This document shows, piece by piece, positions 48,359 through 57,493 of a stretch of DNA of 64,000 nt. How positions within the stretch are numbered: position 1 is the stretch's first letter; each line of letters starts with the position of its first letter. Below the pieces are notes generated by a model, which was not told the DNA's origin, made no database searches, and was given only the letters and a program-made list of their open reading frames with translations. The stretch comes from Gammaproteobacteria bacterium (GTDB lineage: Bacteria; Pseudomonadota; Gammaproteobacteria; CAISUE01). The DNA lies in the NCBI GenBank assembly GCA_021156105.1, contig JAJNBD010000003.1, forward strand, positions 62,001-126,000, given 5' to 3'. The position numbers and the translations under genes were made by a program.

Positions 48359-50773
48359 ATGATTCGTAAATTCAAAAAAATAGATAACTTCGGAATTTTT
48401 AAAGCATTCGATTGGGAAAGTGAGCTTTGTGATCAAAGTGGCCACGCTAGAAATTTCCAGCATATTAATATTATTTATGGTCGAAACTATTCAGGTAAAA
48501 CTACGTTATCACGTATTGTACGATCTCTGGAAACGGGCGAAATTTCTGATAAATTTGAACGCCCTTCTTTTAGCATAGAATTAGCTGATGGGACTTGTAT
48601 AACACAAGATACAATTACAGCTCACAACAAGAAGATGCGAGTTTTTAATGAAGATTTTGTGCGGGAAAATTTACGTTTTATTACTAACCCTGATGATAAT
48701 ATTGAGCCATTTGCAATTCTTGGTGATGACAACAACAAAATTGAGAAGAAAATTGAGGAACTTGAAACAGAGCTTGGTTCAAAGCAAGTAGGTAATGAGA
48801 CTGGCTTGTATTTTCAAAAATCAACAGCTAATAAAAAATATACAGAAGCATTTGAATCACATAAAACAGCTGCTAATGGCCTTGATAAAAAGTTAGGAGA
48901 TAAGGCGACCGACACAAAGATCGGTATCAAATACAAGTCGGAGCGTTTTGGTGATCAAAACTATAATATTCAAAAACTTAAACAAGATATCGAAATAGTC
49001 GAAAGCTCAAACTACCATTCAATAACTGATGAACAAAAGGCGCAGTACGATGAGCTGATTTCAGAAAAGGCGCTCCAAGCAATTGCAGAATTTCAAATAC
49101 CCATACTCAATTTCCAAGATTTAGTAACACAAGCAGAGAACCTTGTAACCAAGAAAGTCAGTGAATCGGATAAAATTGAAGAACTGGTTAAGAGTGCTGT
49201 TTTGAATCGCTGGGTGAATGAAGGACGACCCCTACATAAGGACAAGAGGGATAAATGCGCGTTCTGCGACAACTCTATCTCAGATAGTCGCTGGCGGGAG
49301 CTTGAAAAACATTTTGACAAAGAGTCGGAACAGCTTAAAAAAGATATTGATGGCCTGATCAAGAAAATTAATACAGAGCAGAATTTGGCAAGTTCTGCTT
49401 TATCCATTGAAAAACCTATTTTTTATTCTAAATTCGATGAGAAACTTGATAAATTGGGTAGTACGTTAAAAGATGCCGTTAGTAAATACGAAGAATCTTT
49501 GAATACTTTAATTCGTCAGCTAAATTTTAGAAAAGAAAACATTCTGAATCAGACATCATTTGAAGATCCTATTGATGCTTCTGAAAATTTGCTAGATGTT
49601 TGGCGTTCGTACGAATTGCTTTGTACAGAGTCGAACAACTTTACAAGCTCTTTAAATGATGAACAAAAAAAAGCAAAAAATGCTTTGCGATTAAAGGAAG
49701 TGTCAGACTATCTCATCACTATTGGATATAAAGATCAGCTTTCTTCGATTAATGAACTCAAGAGCAAATTGGACAATGCAGCGCAAGAAAAAAAGCGTAT
49801 AGAAGATGAAATCAAACAAAAGGAGGAATTGATCGCTTCTAAAAAGCGTGAATTGAAGGACGAAGAAAAAGGTGCAAAAAAAGTGAATGAGTATTTGAAT
49901 AACTTCTTCGGGCATCAATTTCTAACGCTTGAGGCAAAGAAAGAAGATATCCCCGGAGAAGAATCAAAGCAGATTCGCTTTGAAGTCATTCGTGATGGAA
50001 AAAAAGCTTACCACCTGAGCGAAGGTGAATGCAGCCTATTGGCATTTTGCTATTTTCTTGCAAAACTCGATGATGTCGATACTCGAAATATGAAGCCAAT
50101 TATTTGGATTGATGATCCTATATCGTCGCTTGATGGGAATCACATCTTTTTTGTTTATAGCCTACTACATGAAGAAATCATCTCATCTGGAAAATTTGAG
50201 CAATTGTTTGTATCAACACACAACCTCGATTTCTTGAAATATTTGCAGAGATTAGAGGGATCTTTCCTAGGCCAAGACGCCAAACTGAAGAATTACCAGA
50301 AAGCCTATTTTATTATTATCAGACAAGACAAGGCTGCTACTATCAAACCAATGCCAGAATATCTGAAAAAATACGTCACGGAGTTTAACTATCTTTTTCA
50401 TCAAGTACTCAAGTGTTCAAGAATCGAAGATATTGATGATACTAACTATATAACTTTTTATAACTTCGCAAATAACGCACGTAAGTTTTTCGAAATATAT
50501 CTTTACTATAAATATCCAGATCAAGGCATGACGGAAGAAACATTAAAACTATTTTTCGGTGAAGAAAGGATTCCAGCTGTTCTTACGGGCAGAATCAATA
50601 ACGAATACTCTCATTTATGTGGAGTCTTTGAACGGGGAGCAAGACCTGTTGAAGTGCCAGAAATGCAAGTCGCGGCAAAACAAATTATAACTCGTCTTCA
50701 GGAAGATATGGAGCAATTTAATGCTTTATTAAAAAGTGTTGGTGAGTCAGTGGCTATGGAAACCACTTGTTAA
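48359..50773 (+). CDS. rloC: RloC-like anticodon nuclease (ABC-ATPase with zinc-hook motif) within the hsd locus
   Basis: This is a 804-residue AAA_13-type protein. Walker A is IIYGRNYSGKTTLSRIV near residue 40, followed by long coiled coils interrupted by a CxxC hook (Cys300-Ala-Phe-Cys303 in KRDKCAFCDN). The ABC signature is HLSEGECSLLAFCYFLAKL and Walker B is IIWIDDPISSLD with a late His (STHNLD). The C-terminal domain has Arg708-x3-Glu712 and His752 (NARKFFEIY, NEYSHL), matching the R-E-H catalytic set of PrrC/RloC tRNA anticodon nucleases. Such enzymes are held silent by type I enzymes and released by phage anti-restriction or DNA damage. It follows hsdS by two bases. Confidence 0.78.
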   Translation: MIRKFKKIDNFGIFKAFDWESELCDQSGHARNFQHINIIYGRNYSGKTTLSRIVRSLETGEISDKFERPSFSIELADGTCITQDTITAHNKKMRVFNEDFVRENLRFITNPDDNIEPFAILGDDNNKIEKKIEELETELGSKQVGNETGLYFQKSTANKKYTEAFESHKTAANGLDKKLGDKATDTKIGIKYKSERFGDQNYNIQKLKQDIEIVESSNYHSITDEQKAQYDELISEKALQAIAEFQIPILNFQDLVTQAENLVTKKVSESDKIEELVKSAVLNRWVNEGRPLHKDKRDKCAFCDNSISDSRWRELEKHFDKESEQLKKDIDGLIKKINTEQNLASSALSIEKPIFYSKFDEKLDKLGSTLKDAVSKYEESLNTLIRQLNFRKENILNQTSFEDPIDASENLLDVWRSYELLCTESNNFTSSLNDEQKKAKNALRLKEVSDYLITIGYKDQLSSINELKSKLDNAAQEKKRIEDEIKQKEELIASKKRELKDEEKGAKKVNEYLNNFFGHQFLTLEAKKEDIPGEESKQIRFEVIRDGKKAYHLSEGECSLLAFCYFLAKLDDVDTRNMKPIIWIDDPISSLDGNHIFFVYSLLHEEIISSGKFEQLFVSTHNLDFLKYLQRLEGSFLGQDAKLKNYQKAYFIIIRQDKAATIKPMPEYLKKYVTEFNYLFHQVLKCSRIEDIDDTNYITFYNFANNARKFFEIYLYYKYPDQGMTEETLKLFFGEERIPAVLTGRINNEYSHLCGVFERGARPVEVPEMQVAAKQIITRLQEDMEQFNALLKSVGESVAMETTC

Positions 50774-50842
50774 TACCAATGATCAATTACATGAACCTAT
50801 CGTTTAAATACGATAAAGTTATTAGAATAGGGAACAACGTTT

Positions 50843-52330
50843 ATGAATACTTCTTCTATCATCTCAAAAGTTTGGAGTTTTTGTACAACACTACGTGATG
50901 ATGGTGTCAGCTATGGTGATTATCTTGAACAGCTCACTTATTTGATCTTTCTGAAAATGGCGGATGAGTATACCAAACCGCCTTATAACCGTGATGCGGG
51001 TATTCCAAAGAAGTATAGCTGGCAAATACTCACCAGCAAAAAAGGTGCGGAGCTTGAGATACTTTACGTTGAGTTGTTACGCGAACTTGGCAAGCATAAA
51101 GGAATGCTAGGTCAGATTTTTACGAAAGCACAGAATAAAATTCAGGATCCAGCCAAGTTATATCGCCTCATAGACATGATTGACAGTACTCAGTGGCTCA
51201 TGATGGATGCAGATATTAAAGGCGATATTTATGAAGGTTTATTAGAGAAGAACGCGGAGGATACTAAATCGGGAGCGGGGCAATACTTCACCCCGAGAGC
51301 ATTGATTCGCGCAATGGTAGAATGTCTGCGCCCTGAGCCGGGAAAAACCATTGCTGACCCTGCTTGCGGTACTGGTGGTTTTTTCTTGGCTGCCTATGAT
51401 TTTCTGACGAATCCCGAAAATTATAAACTCGACAAAGAACAAAAGCACTTTCTAAAACATAAAACATTTTATGGTAATGAAATTGTTGCTAACACGCGGC
51501 GTTTGTGTTTGATGAATATGTTTTTGCATAACATTGGTGAAATTGATGGCGATAGTTTGATTTCTCCGAACGATGCCTTGATAGCGGCAAGCGCGGTTAA
51601 CGTTGATTACGTATTGGCAAATCCACCTTTTGGTAAGAAAAGCTCGATGAGTTTTACCAATGAAGAGGGTGAACAAGAAACGGATGATTTGACATATAAC
51701 CGGCAGGATTTTTGGGCAACCACCTCGAACAAGCAGCTTAACTTTGTGCAACATATACGTAGCATGTTAAAAACCACAGGCAAAGCAGCGGTAGTGGTGC
51801 CCGATAATGTGTTATTTGAAGGTGGCGCTGGTGAAATTATCCGTAAAAAATTGCTGGAAAATACCACGTTACATACCATCCTGCGCTTACCAACAGGTAT
51901 TTTTTACGCAAATGGTGTCAAAGCAAATGTTTTGTTTTTTGATAATCAACCGGCAAGCCCGCAAGCCTGGACGAAAGAGGTTTGGTTTTATGATTACCGT
52001 ACCAACGTCCACCATACACTTAAGAAAAAGCCAATGCGCTTTGAGGATTTGATAGACTTCATTGAGTGCTATAATCCGAAAAATCCAAGTAAACGTAAGC
52101 AAACATGGGATGCTGAAAAAAATCCAGAGGGCCGCTGGCGCAAATACAGCTATAAAGAGCTTATTGCCCGTGATAAAACTAGTCTTGATATTTTCTGGTT
52201 AAAGGATAAGAGTTTGACTGATTTAGATAACCTACCCGAGCCAGATGAACTTGCTGAAGAAATTATTGAAAATTTAGAAGCTGGGTTAAGTAGCTTTAGG
52301 GCAGTTCTTGCACAACTTGATAGGAAATAA
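50843..52330 (+). CDS. hsdM: Type I DNA methyltransferase subunit HsdM
   Basis: This is a 495-residue N6-adenine methyltransferase. The helical N-domain (LWSFCTTLRDDGVSYGDYLEQLTYLIFLKMADEY-like) is followed by the SAM motif GQYFTPRALI and DPACGTGGFFLAAYDFL, then catalytic NPPF in VLANPPFGKK. A C-terminal stretch (YSYKELIARDKTSLDIFWLKD) is typical of this group. It lies last in the locus, 69 bases after rloC, giving the order R-S-rloC-M. AGGGAAC lies upstream of the ATG. It should methylate host DNA together with HsdS. Confidence 0.95.
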   Translation: MNTSSIISKVWSFCTTLRDDGVSYGDYLEQLTYLIFLKMADEYTKPPYNRDAGIPKKYSWQILTSKKGAELEILYVELLRELGKHKGMLGQIFTKAQNKIQDPAKLYRLIDMIDSTQWLMMDADIKGDIYEGLLEKNAEDTKSGAGQYFTPRALIRAMVECLRPEPGKTIADPACGTGGFFLAAYDFLTNPENYKLDKEQKHFLKHKTFYGNEIVANTRRLCLMNMFLHNIGEIDGDSLISPNDALIAASAVNVDYVLANPPFGKKSSMSFTNEEGEQETDDLTYNRQDFWATTSNKQLNFVQHIRSMLKTTGKAAVVVPDNVLFEGGAGEIIRKKLLENTTLHTILRLPTGIFYANGVKANVLFFDNQPASPQAWTKEVWFYDYRTNVHHTLKKKPMRFEDLIDFIECYNPKNPSKRKQTWDAEKNPEGRWRKYSYKELIARDKTSLDIFWLKDKSLTDLDNLPEPDELAEEIIENLEAGLSSFRAVLAQLDRK

Positions 52331-52493
52331 TATATCATGCAAAAATTTATTTTTTAGAATAAAGTCATAGGTTTTTTATTCGTGACTTTTTCGTGATTGA
52401 GCTATGCTTTATTGTGCAGAGTACTGCATTTTGCAATGGCCGCCAGTCTTTAAAAGTTTTTTAAAAACAAACAGTTAATTGTTGGGTGGCGAG

Positions 52494-52538
52494 CTGAAAA
52501 TCCTTGTGTCGCTGGTTCGATTCCAGCTCTGGCCACCA
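52494..52538 (+). other. 3' half of a tRNA-Phe-type gene: attachment (att) site remnant
   Basis: From the anticodon loop (CTGAAAA, GAA anticodon) the sequence runs through the variable region and a perfect T-arm (GCTGG, TTCGATT, CCAGC) to the acceptor strand TCTGGCC and ACCA. The 5' half is not a tRNA; upstream bases do not pair with the anticodon stem. This is the pattern left by an integrative element that uses the tRNA 3' end as its crossover core. It is not a functional tRNA gene. Confidence 0.75.
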
Positions 52539-52774
52539 TTAAAATCAAGTAGTTACCTGTTTTTCTGAAGTTTAAAATTTTGCCTTCTGTGTAATTCCTG
52601 TGTAATCATGTTTAACCTTCTTAAAGACTTTTAGAGAATTACATAGAACAAAATAAGTTCTTTCCCAAACTCAAACTTTCTTTCGGGCTTTTGACTCTTT
52701 CCAGCTTAAGGGAGCACTTCATGTTAATACAAGCATGCTAATTATAGCTGAAAAGATAACGTTAACGATTATTA

Positions 52775-52883
52775 TCAAATAACCATCAAATAAGAAACAT
52801 CTCCAGAATAGGCTATTTTCAAGGGGTTTAGGAAAAACAAATAGCTTTTGTTGGTATTTTGTCAAATAGCCATCAAATAAGAA
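52775..52883. repeat. Pair of 22-base direct repeats, candidate integrase arm sites
   Basis: 52775-52796 and 52862-52883 are identical except for one base (core CCATCAAATAAGAA), and each contains two TCAAATA-type half units. They lie between the tRNA fragment and the integrase gene, where arm-type binding sites of tyrosine integrases occur. Confidence 0.55.
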
Positions 52884-52953
52884 TGGTAGCTCTTCCCCGC
52901 TTTTGGGGCATTCATCTAAGGGCTAATACAATAGCCGGTAATTTGTGAAAGCA

Positions 52954-54411
52954 TTAAGCCCAAAAAGGTACATATTTCGCAAATTTTCGAGAAGTCTCTG
53001 GATCATACAGTCTAATCAAACCTGCTGCTATTGTTTCTTTTATAATACGTGAGGCAATTGCGCTATTTTTTGCCTCAATTCCAAAGCGCTCTCTAAGGCT
53101 AGTGTTTGTCATATTTTCGCGAGTCACATGCTTTAAGCAAGCGTGCAAATAACAGGCGCGAATTCTATCATCTTTATCCATTTTATTAATTGATTTATGT
53201 GCAAATAAAATAACACGGGTATTGTCTCCTATCGTTTCAAACAATGGAGCAGGCAGTTGATAAAATTCTGTCTGAGAAACCACTTTATCTACGCCACTAC
53301 CTCGTTCTTCACAAACTCCTATGCGGCGCATAAAAGCAGCCAATGCTTCATTTCTTGAGCGAGGAGGACTGTCTAACAGCCGGGATGTTTCTATTAGCGG
53401 TTTTCCTGGATTTGTAATTTCAATTCGATCAATAAAAATTTCAATCATGGGGCCCGTGCCAGAGATGAAAAAATCTTGATGAATAAGCGCATTGGCGATT
53501 AATTCACGAATAGCAAGCTCAGGATACATGGGCACATTTTTACGAAGTGCTTGTTCAATAATTTCATTTGATGGTAAGTGGTCGTTAATATAGCCAATTA
53601 ATCCTTCAAAGCCGCAGGCATAACCTTTGGTCCCTTCTTTTTCTCTGATAGTTTCAATTCGGCTATTATCTTTATAGAAAACTACTCTGACCGCTTTGCG
53701 TTTTAGAGTTTTAAAGTTTTCTAATGTTTTAGCAAAAAGAATTGCGCCTTGATTAAGAATACTCCAATGGCCATCAGCACCACGCGAAATCATTGTGTCG
53801 GCTTCAAGCGCATCAAGTATGTTTGCTGAAGTTTCTGGCAGCGGTAATTTAAGCAAAGAAAAATAACTGGGATAATCTAATAACTGCAATACTTCTTGGC
53901 CGGACAAATTTTCAGCAGCAACTTGCGATTCAAAAGAAGTCTGATCGAAAAACTGCCAAAGTTTACGCTCTTTTTCAGGATAATCTTTTAATTTTTTTGT
54001 GTAAGAACCTACTCTAATAAATTCCACCCCTTTGAACTGAACTGGATGATAAGAAGCGCTCTGTATTTTTAATAAGACAATTGATTTCTCATTAATTTTT
54101 AGCTCTATAAATTCAAAGTGAATTCGAGGCGAAAGCAATCTGAGTAGCCAATTCTCACCCTCCTCATTACCCATCTTAAATTTAGCCACAGAAAAAGAAG
54201 TGCCATGAATATGATGGTTATTGTCGTCTATTCCCCAAATGAGATAAGCGTGGGCTTTTCCACAGAGTGCCGCAGAATTGGCAAGCGCTGAAATCTTTTC
54301 GCCGATCTCTTCGGGATCAGCATTATTGAGTTTGAATTCCACCCACTCAGTTTCTTTGGGTGTCTTGCATAACTCTTCTACTAAGCGTGTTAAATAATTG
54401 ACATCTGTCAT
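52954..54411 (-). CDS. AlbA_2/Schlafen-type ATP-binding protein
   Basis: This is a 485-residue protein. The AlbA_2 domain lies at about residues 15-130 (ETEWVEFKLNNADPEEIGEKISALANSAAL, LIWGIDDNNHHIHGT), followed by a GHKL-like helper region around AIRELIANALIHQDFF and MRRIGVCEERGSGVDKVV. A winged-helix C-domain follows. Proteins of this type are common on mobile islands and are variously described as transcription regulators or defence-related. It lies 16 bases downstream of the integrase gene on the same strand and probably shares its transcript. Confidence 0.8.
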   Translation of the reverse strand: MTDVNYLTRLVEELCKTPKETEWVEFKLNNADPEEIGEKISALANSAALCGKAHAYLIWGIDDNNHHIHGTSFSVAKFKMGNEEGENWLLRLLSPRIHFEFIELKINEKSIVLLKIQSASYHPVQFKGVEFIRVGSYTKKLKDYPEKERKLWQFFDQTSFESQVAAENLSGQEVLQLLDYPSYFSLLKLPLPETSANILDALEADTMISRGADGHWSILNQGAILFAKTLENFKTLKRKAVRVVFYKDNSRIETIREKEGTKGYACGFEGLIGYINDHLPSNEIIEQALRKNVPMYPELAIRELIANALIHQDFFISGTGPMIEIFIDRIEITNPGKPLIETSRLLDSPPRSRNEALAAFMRRIGVCEERGSGVDKVVSQTEFYQLPAPLFETIGDNTRVILFAHKSINKMDKDDRIRACYLHACLKHVTRENMTNTSLRERFGIEAKNSAIASRIIKETIAAGLIRLYDPETSRKFAKYVPFWA

Positions 54412-54427
54412 CTTGCGCCTTAAAAAT

Positions 54428-55633
54428 TTATTTCTGCGTTATTGTATTATACCGCTCTTCTAGCTTATCCATGGCTGCTTGAATATGTGCACCATTTTGG
54501 TGGCTGTAGCGTTCAACCATTTGCAGAGTTTTATGTCCCGAAATACGCTTTACGGTTGGTAAATCTACCCCAGCCTGAACTAAATGCGTGATCGCTGTGT
54601 GTCGAAGAGTATGCCGGACAACCTCATTGGCATTCATGCCCGCAGCTTGCACAATACGTCGAAATGCTTTATCAATATTTACTGTGTGGCCTGTTTCAGA
54701 TTTTGCAGAAGGAAATAACCACTCTTCTGTTGGCTCAAGAGTCTTAAGATATTCTTGTAAACATTCTGCAGCTTGTTTAGTGATAGGTTGTTGACGCGCC
54801 CCAGCTTTAGCTTTAGGGAGATAAATAAAAAGCTTATCTAAATCAAGATCAGCAACACGAATAGATAAAATCTCCATTTTTCGCATACTTGTTCCTATAC
54901 CAATCACGGTAAAGGGATATACTTGAGGATTTTCATCTTTTTTCGCGGCTTCGTATAATCGATTAATTTGCTCAATAGTAAGATAGGTAATACGCGTTTG
55001 TTCTTCTTTAAATTTTTTAATTTTCGCCTGACTCTTATCAATCCAGCCCCATTCAACCGCTTGAGTGAGCAAATGAGACAGCGTTGAAAGCTCTCGGTTA
55101 ATTGTTGATGGTTTTACAAGTCTTGGCTCTTTTTTGTTTTCTGTTTTATCAGAGTTTTTCTTTTCTTTGGGTATGACAAATTGTTCAGATCGAAATTTTT
55201 TATATCGCTCAACATCCGATGTGCTAACTGCGTTAAGCGGCATGTCTTTAAAAAATGGTATCAGATGAAAAATTAAATGTGTCCGTTTAGGTTTGAGATT
55301 TTTTGCACCCTCTGTGCTCTGTCGTTCAAGATATTTTTCTGCTGCTTCTTTGAAAGAAAAAACTGTCTTCCGGCCTTTGGGTAAATTCAAACGGCCATGC
55401 CGCGCATCGGTACGAAAACTAGAAATTAAATCTTCGGCTTGTTGACGTGTAACGCCTTCCGATTCTTTACCCACTACACGATGGATGCGTTGGCCATCCA
55501 CCATGATATTAATAGTAAATTTTCCATCACCATTTTTTAGTCGCTCGAAGGTAATGCCGTGCTCTTCAAGTTTTTCACCCGTCGAAAGCTTGCGTAAATT
55601 ATTTCTGGTTAACTTTTCAAATTTGATGGCCAT
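54428..55633 (-). CDS. int: Phage/island-type tyrosine integrase
   Basis: This is a 401-residue recombinase. An arm-binding N-domain (about 1-85), a core-binding domain (about 85-215) and a catalytic domain are visible. The catalytic residues are Arg in IGTSMRKMEILSIR, HTLRHTAITH, SGHKT and Tyr in MVERYSHQN. It lies about 1.9 kb from the tRNA-Phe-type fragment, its likely target. Its start overlaps the end of the RHH-like gene by 17 bases. A Lys/Glu-rich insertion (KEKKNSDKTENKKEP) lies in the core-binding domain. Confidence 0.92.
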   Translation of the reverse strand: MAIKFEKLTRNNLRKLSTGEKLEEHGITFERLKNGDGKFTINIMVDGQRIHRVVGKESEGVTRQQAEDLISSFRTDARHGRLNLPKGRKTVFSFKEAAEKYLERQSTEGAKNLKPKRTHLIFHLIPFFKDMPLNAVSTSDVERYKKFRSEQFVIPKEKKNSDKTENKKEPRLVKPSTINRELSTLSHLLTQAVEWGWIDKSQAKIKKFKEEQTRITYLTIEQINRLYEAAKKDENPQVYPFTVIGIGTSMRKMEILSIRVADLDLDKLFIYLPKAKAGARQQPITKQAAECLQEYLKTLEPTEEWLFPSAKSETGHTVNIDKAFRRIVQAAGMNANEVVRHTLRHTAITHLVQAGVDLPTVKRISGHKTLQMVERYSHQNGAHIQAAMDKLEERYNTITQK

Positions 55634-56264
55634 AAGAAGCCCCCAATAAAATTGAAATCTCTTTTAAATACTCAGGTGGTTGCTCTACTTTTTTACCCAC
55701 CGTATTCAGTTTTTTAAACAATTCTAGATTTGTCGGAATATGCCCATCTGCAATATCGTTGACTAAGGGCCAACCTTCTCGAAGATGCTCCACAATTAAC
55801 CCTTTATATTCTCGGATAGGCCACCAGCGTTTAACTTTTTTACCGTCGGGATCTTTGACAGCGATTTGGTAATGTACCCAAAAGTACGGGGTACCGGCGA
55901 TCATTTCCCATAATTTTTCCTCTTCTGCACTAAGGAGCTCAGGAAAAGTCATGGCAAAAGCAACAAATCTTTCAGCTTCATTTGTGTTCCAAATTTGGCG
56001 AACGGCTTTTTCCACGGTGGTGCGTTGATATTCAGGTTGCTCACGCATGGGATAAAAATCTGCATGTGCATCTGACAAGGAAATCATATCCACTTCCATT
56101 TCTTTCGCAGCCTTATCAATAAGGGCCTCGATAAAGCTGGAGGTGGTTCGTCGCTCGATACGCGTCATAATATCCAACGCCAGTCGCTGCCTACTGTTGA
56201 TCCGAGCTTGTAAAATTTCAGTGCGGCTGAGTGTTGAACCGCCTTGAGTGCGTTTGATAACCAT
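55617..56264 (-). CDS. Unrecognised protein upstream of the integrase, possible ribbon-helix-helix N-terminus
   Basis: This is a 215-residue protein. The first 60 residues (LSRTEILQARINSRQRLALDIMTRIERRTTSSFIEALIDKAAKEM) look like a ribbon-helix-helix DNA-binding segment. The remainder is unrecognised, with Trp-rich patches (YFWVHYQIAV, VKRWWPIREY). It overlaps the integrase gene by 17 bases, so it is probably co-translated. An excision or integration control role is possible. ATG at 56264 has AAGGAAAT just upstream. Confidence 0.6.
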   Translation of the reverse strand: MVIKRTQGGSTLSRTEILQARINSRQRLALDIMTRIERRTTSSFIEALIDKAAKEMEVDMISLSDAHADFYPMREQPEYQRTTVEKAVRQIWNTNEAERFVAFAMTFPELLSAEEEKLWEMIAGTPYFWVHYQIAVKDPDGKKVKRWWPIREYKGLIVEHLREGWPLVNDIADGHIPTNLELFKKLNTVGKKVEQPPEYLKEISILLGASYGHQI

Positions 56265-56480
56265 AACATTTATTTCCTTGATAAAAGATCAAAATTTTAA
56301 TAATTAACATGTTACAAAAAATTATGTAAGCGCATGATTGACGACGTTTACTTATTTGCGCTATAGTTTACTCGTATTTTATCATGTAATGCTTGACATT
56401 ACAAGTAATTTATGATAAAATATAGACGAAAATGCAAGAAGTCTTGTTTTTTCAACATTCCATAACGATGAGGATAACGC

Positions 56481-56738
56481 ATGACAGCAATAGCAAGTCC
56501 CTTGGAATCGTTTACCATTCGGATATTTCCTGATGGCCGCATGGATGTTAAAAACGCAGCGCAATATCTGGGGTTAAAAGAAAAGACTCTAGCAATGATG
56601 CGCAGCAATGGCTCAGGTCCACAATTCATTAAAAAAGGACGTGTGTTCTATTTTAAAGAAGATTTGGATGCCTGGTTAAATGCGGATGGCAAATTTGTCA
56701 GTACCGCACAATCTTTTATCAAAGGAGGTGTTCACTAA
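56481..56738 (+). CDS. AlpA/excisionase-type helix-turn-helix protein
   Basis: This 85-residue protein has a MerR-like wHTH of the HTH_17 family: MDVKNAAQYLGLKEKTLAMMRSNGSGPQFIKKGRVFYFKEDLDAWL. Such proteins act as recombination directionality factors or activators of integrase genes. It diverges from the integrase operon. The 216 bases between carry AT-rich dyads, so it may control that promoter. GAGGAT lies upstream of the ATG. Confidence 0.8.
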   Translation: MTAIASPLESFTIRIFPDGRMDVKNAAQYLGLKEKTLAMMRSNGSGPQFIKKGRVFYFKEDLDAWLNADGKFVSTAQSFIKGGVH

Positions 56739-57049
56739 AATTTGTACGATGATGTTTTAAAAATTTTATATTGCAGAAACGTATGAAGCATAATGAGTGT
56801 AGAAAAGTAAAACGAAGAAAAATTATTATCCTATCCAACTATTAATGATTGAACGATCGCATTTTAAAAACTTAAAAACTATTGCATTGATGTGTTAAGT
56901 CGAACTTCTAATATTTAATATCTTATATTTTATTCAGCATTAAATCTCAAGTCGTATTTTTGTTGCTTGCCGTAATAGCGCTTTCGATGCGCTGTTGCGT
57001 TGAGCAATTTTTTCAAACAACCCCGTTTTTAACTTTGGAGAAAAACCAA
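56739..57049 (+). other. AT-rich intergenic stretch
   Basis: No gene or strong hairpin is seen. A small dyad AGCGC (56979-56983)/GCGCT (56991-56995) lies near the right end, within an upstream extension of the next open frame. The -10-like TATATT near 56926 may belong to the next operon's promoter. Confidence 0.35.
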
Positions 57050-57493
57050 ATGACTGAACAAACTTTGCAAAATCAAAAGCAACAAACTGTTGTGCTTGCA
57101 ACAAACAATGAGGAGCACCCAGCCCCGCTGTGTCAAACTCGCGAAATCGCTCGTATTAACACAGCGGGGCTGGATTTGAAGAAAGTTGCTGCACCAACTG
57201 GCAAGCACCAGTTTGACGCACCAACTTCACTAATAAGGTTGCGCGAGCGCAACAACAAAAAACGTCGACAACGTTATCAACAATCTCGGCTCAGCCATTG
57301 GCGAGCCGAAATTGTTGAACTTCGCAAGGCTGGGGCAAGCTATCGGGAAATCCAAGCGTGGCTAGCAGCAGAAAGACGCATTAAGGTTGAGCATACCGAC
57401 GTGTTGCGCTTTTTGAAAAAGCTGCCCGAAATGCAATCCACTGAAAACAATATTGTATCAAAGCTTGTAGAGGAGAATGAAAACCATGCATAA
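57050..57493 (+). CDS. Putative DNA-binding protein of the mobilisation/integration module
   Basis: This is a 147-residue basic protein. The C-terminal half, HWRAEIVELRKAGASYREIQAWLAAERRIKVEHTDVLRFLKKL, is a clear helix-turn-helix. The N-terminal half is low in structure. ATG 57050 is preceded by TTGGAGAAA; the frame opens at 56960. The coding sequence contains two long inverted repeats (57121-57171 and 57278-57317), which is unusual. It overlaps the next recombinase gene by 17 bases. Similar HTH proteins occur in small operons with integrase-domain proteins on ICEs. Confidence 0.6.
   Translation: MTEQTLQNQKQQTVVLATNNEEHPAPLCQTREIARINTAGLDLKKVAAPTGKHQFDAPTSLIRLRERNNKKRRQRYQQSRLSHWRAEIVELRKAGASYREIQAWLAAERRIKVEHTDVLRFLKKLPEMQSTENNIVSKLVEENENHA

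Larger units (their letters stand above)
52331..52953 (+). other. Integration-site region between the restriction locus and the integrase module
   Basis: The stretch has no protein gene. It contains the tRNA 3' fragment at 52494-52538, two copies of TGTGTAAT near 52590, and 22-base direct repeats at 52775-52796 and 52862-52883. The remainder is AT-rich. Together these look like an attachment site with recombinase arm-binding sites. Confidence 0.6.

Noticed and set aside
52494..52538. Complete tRNA gene
   Set aside because: Only the 3' half is present; the bases upstream of the anticodon loop cannot form the anticodon stem, D-arm or acceptor strand.
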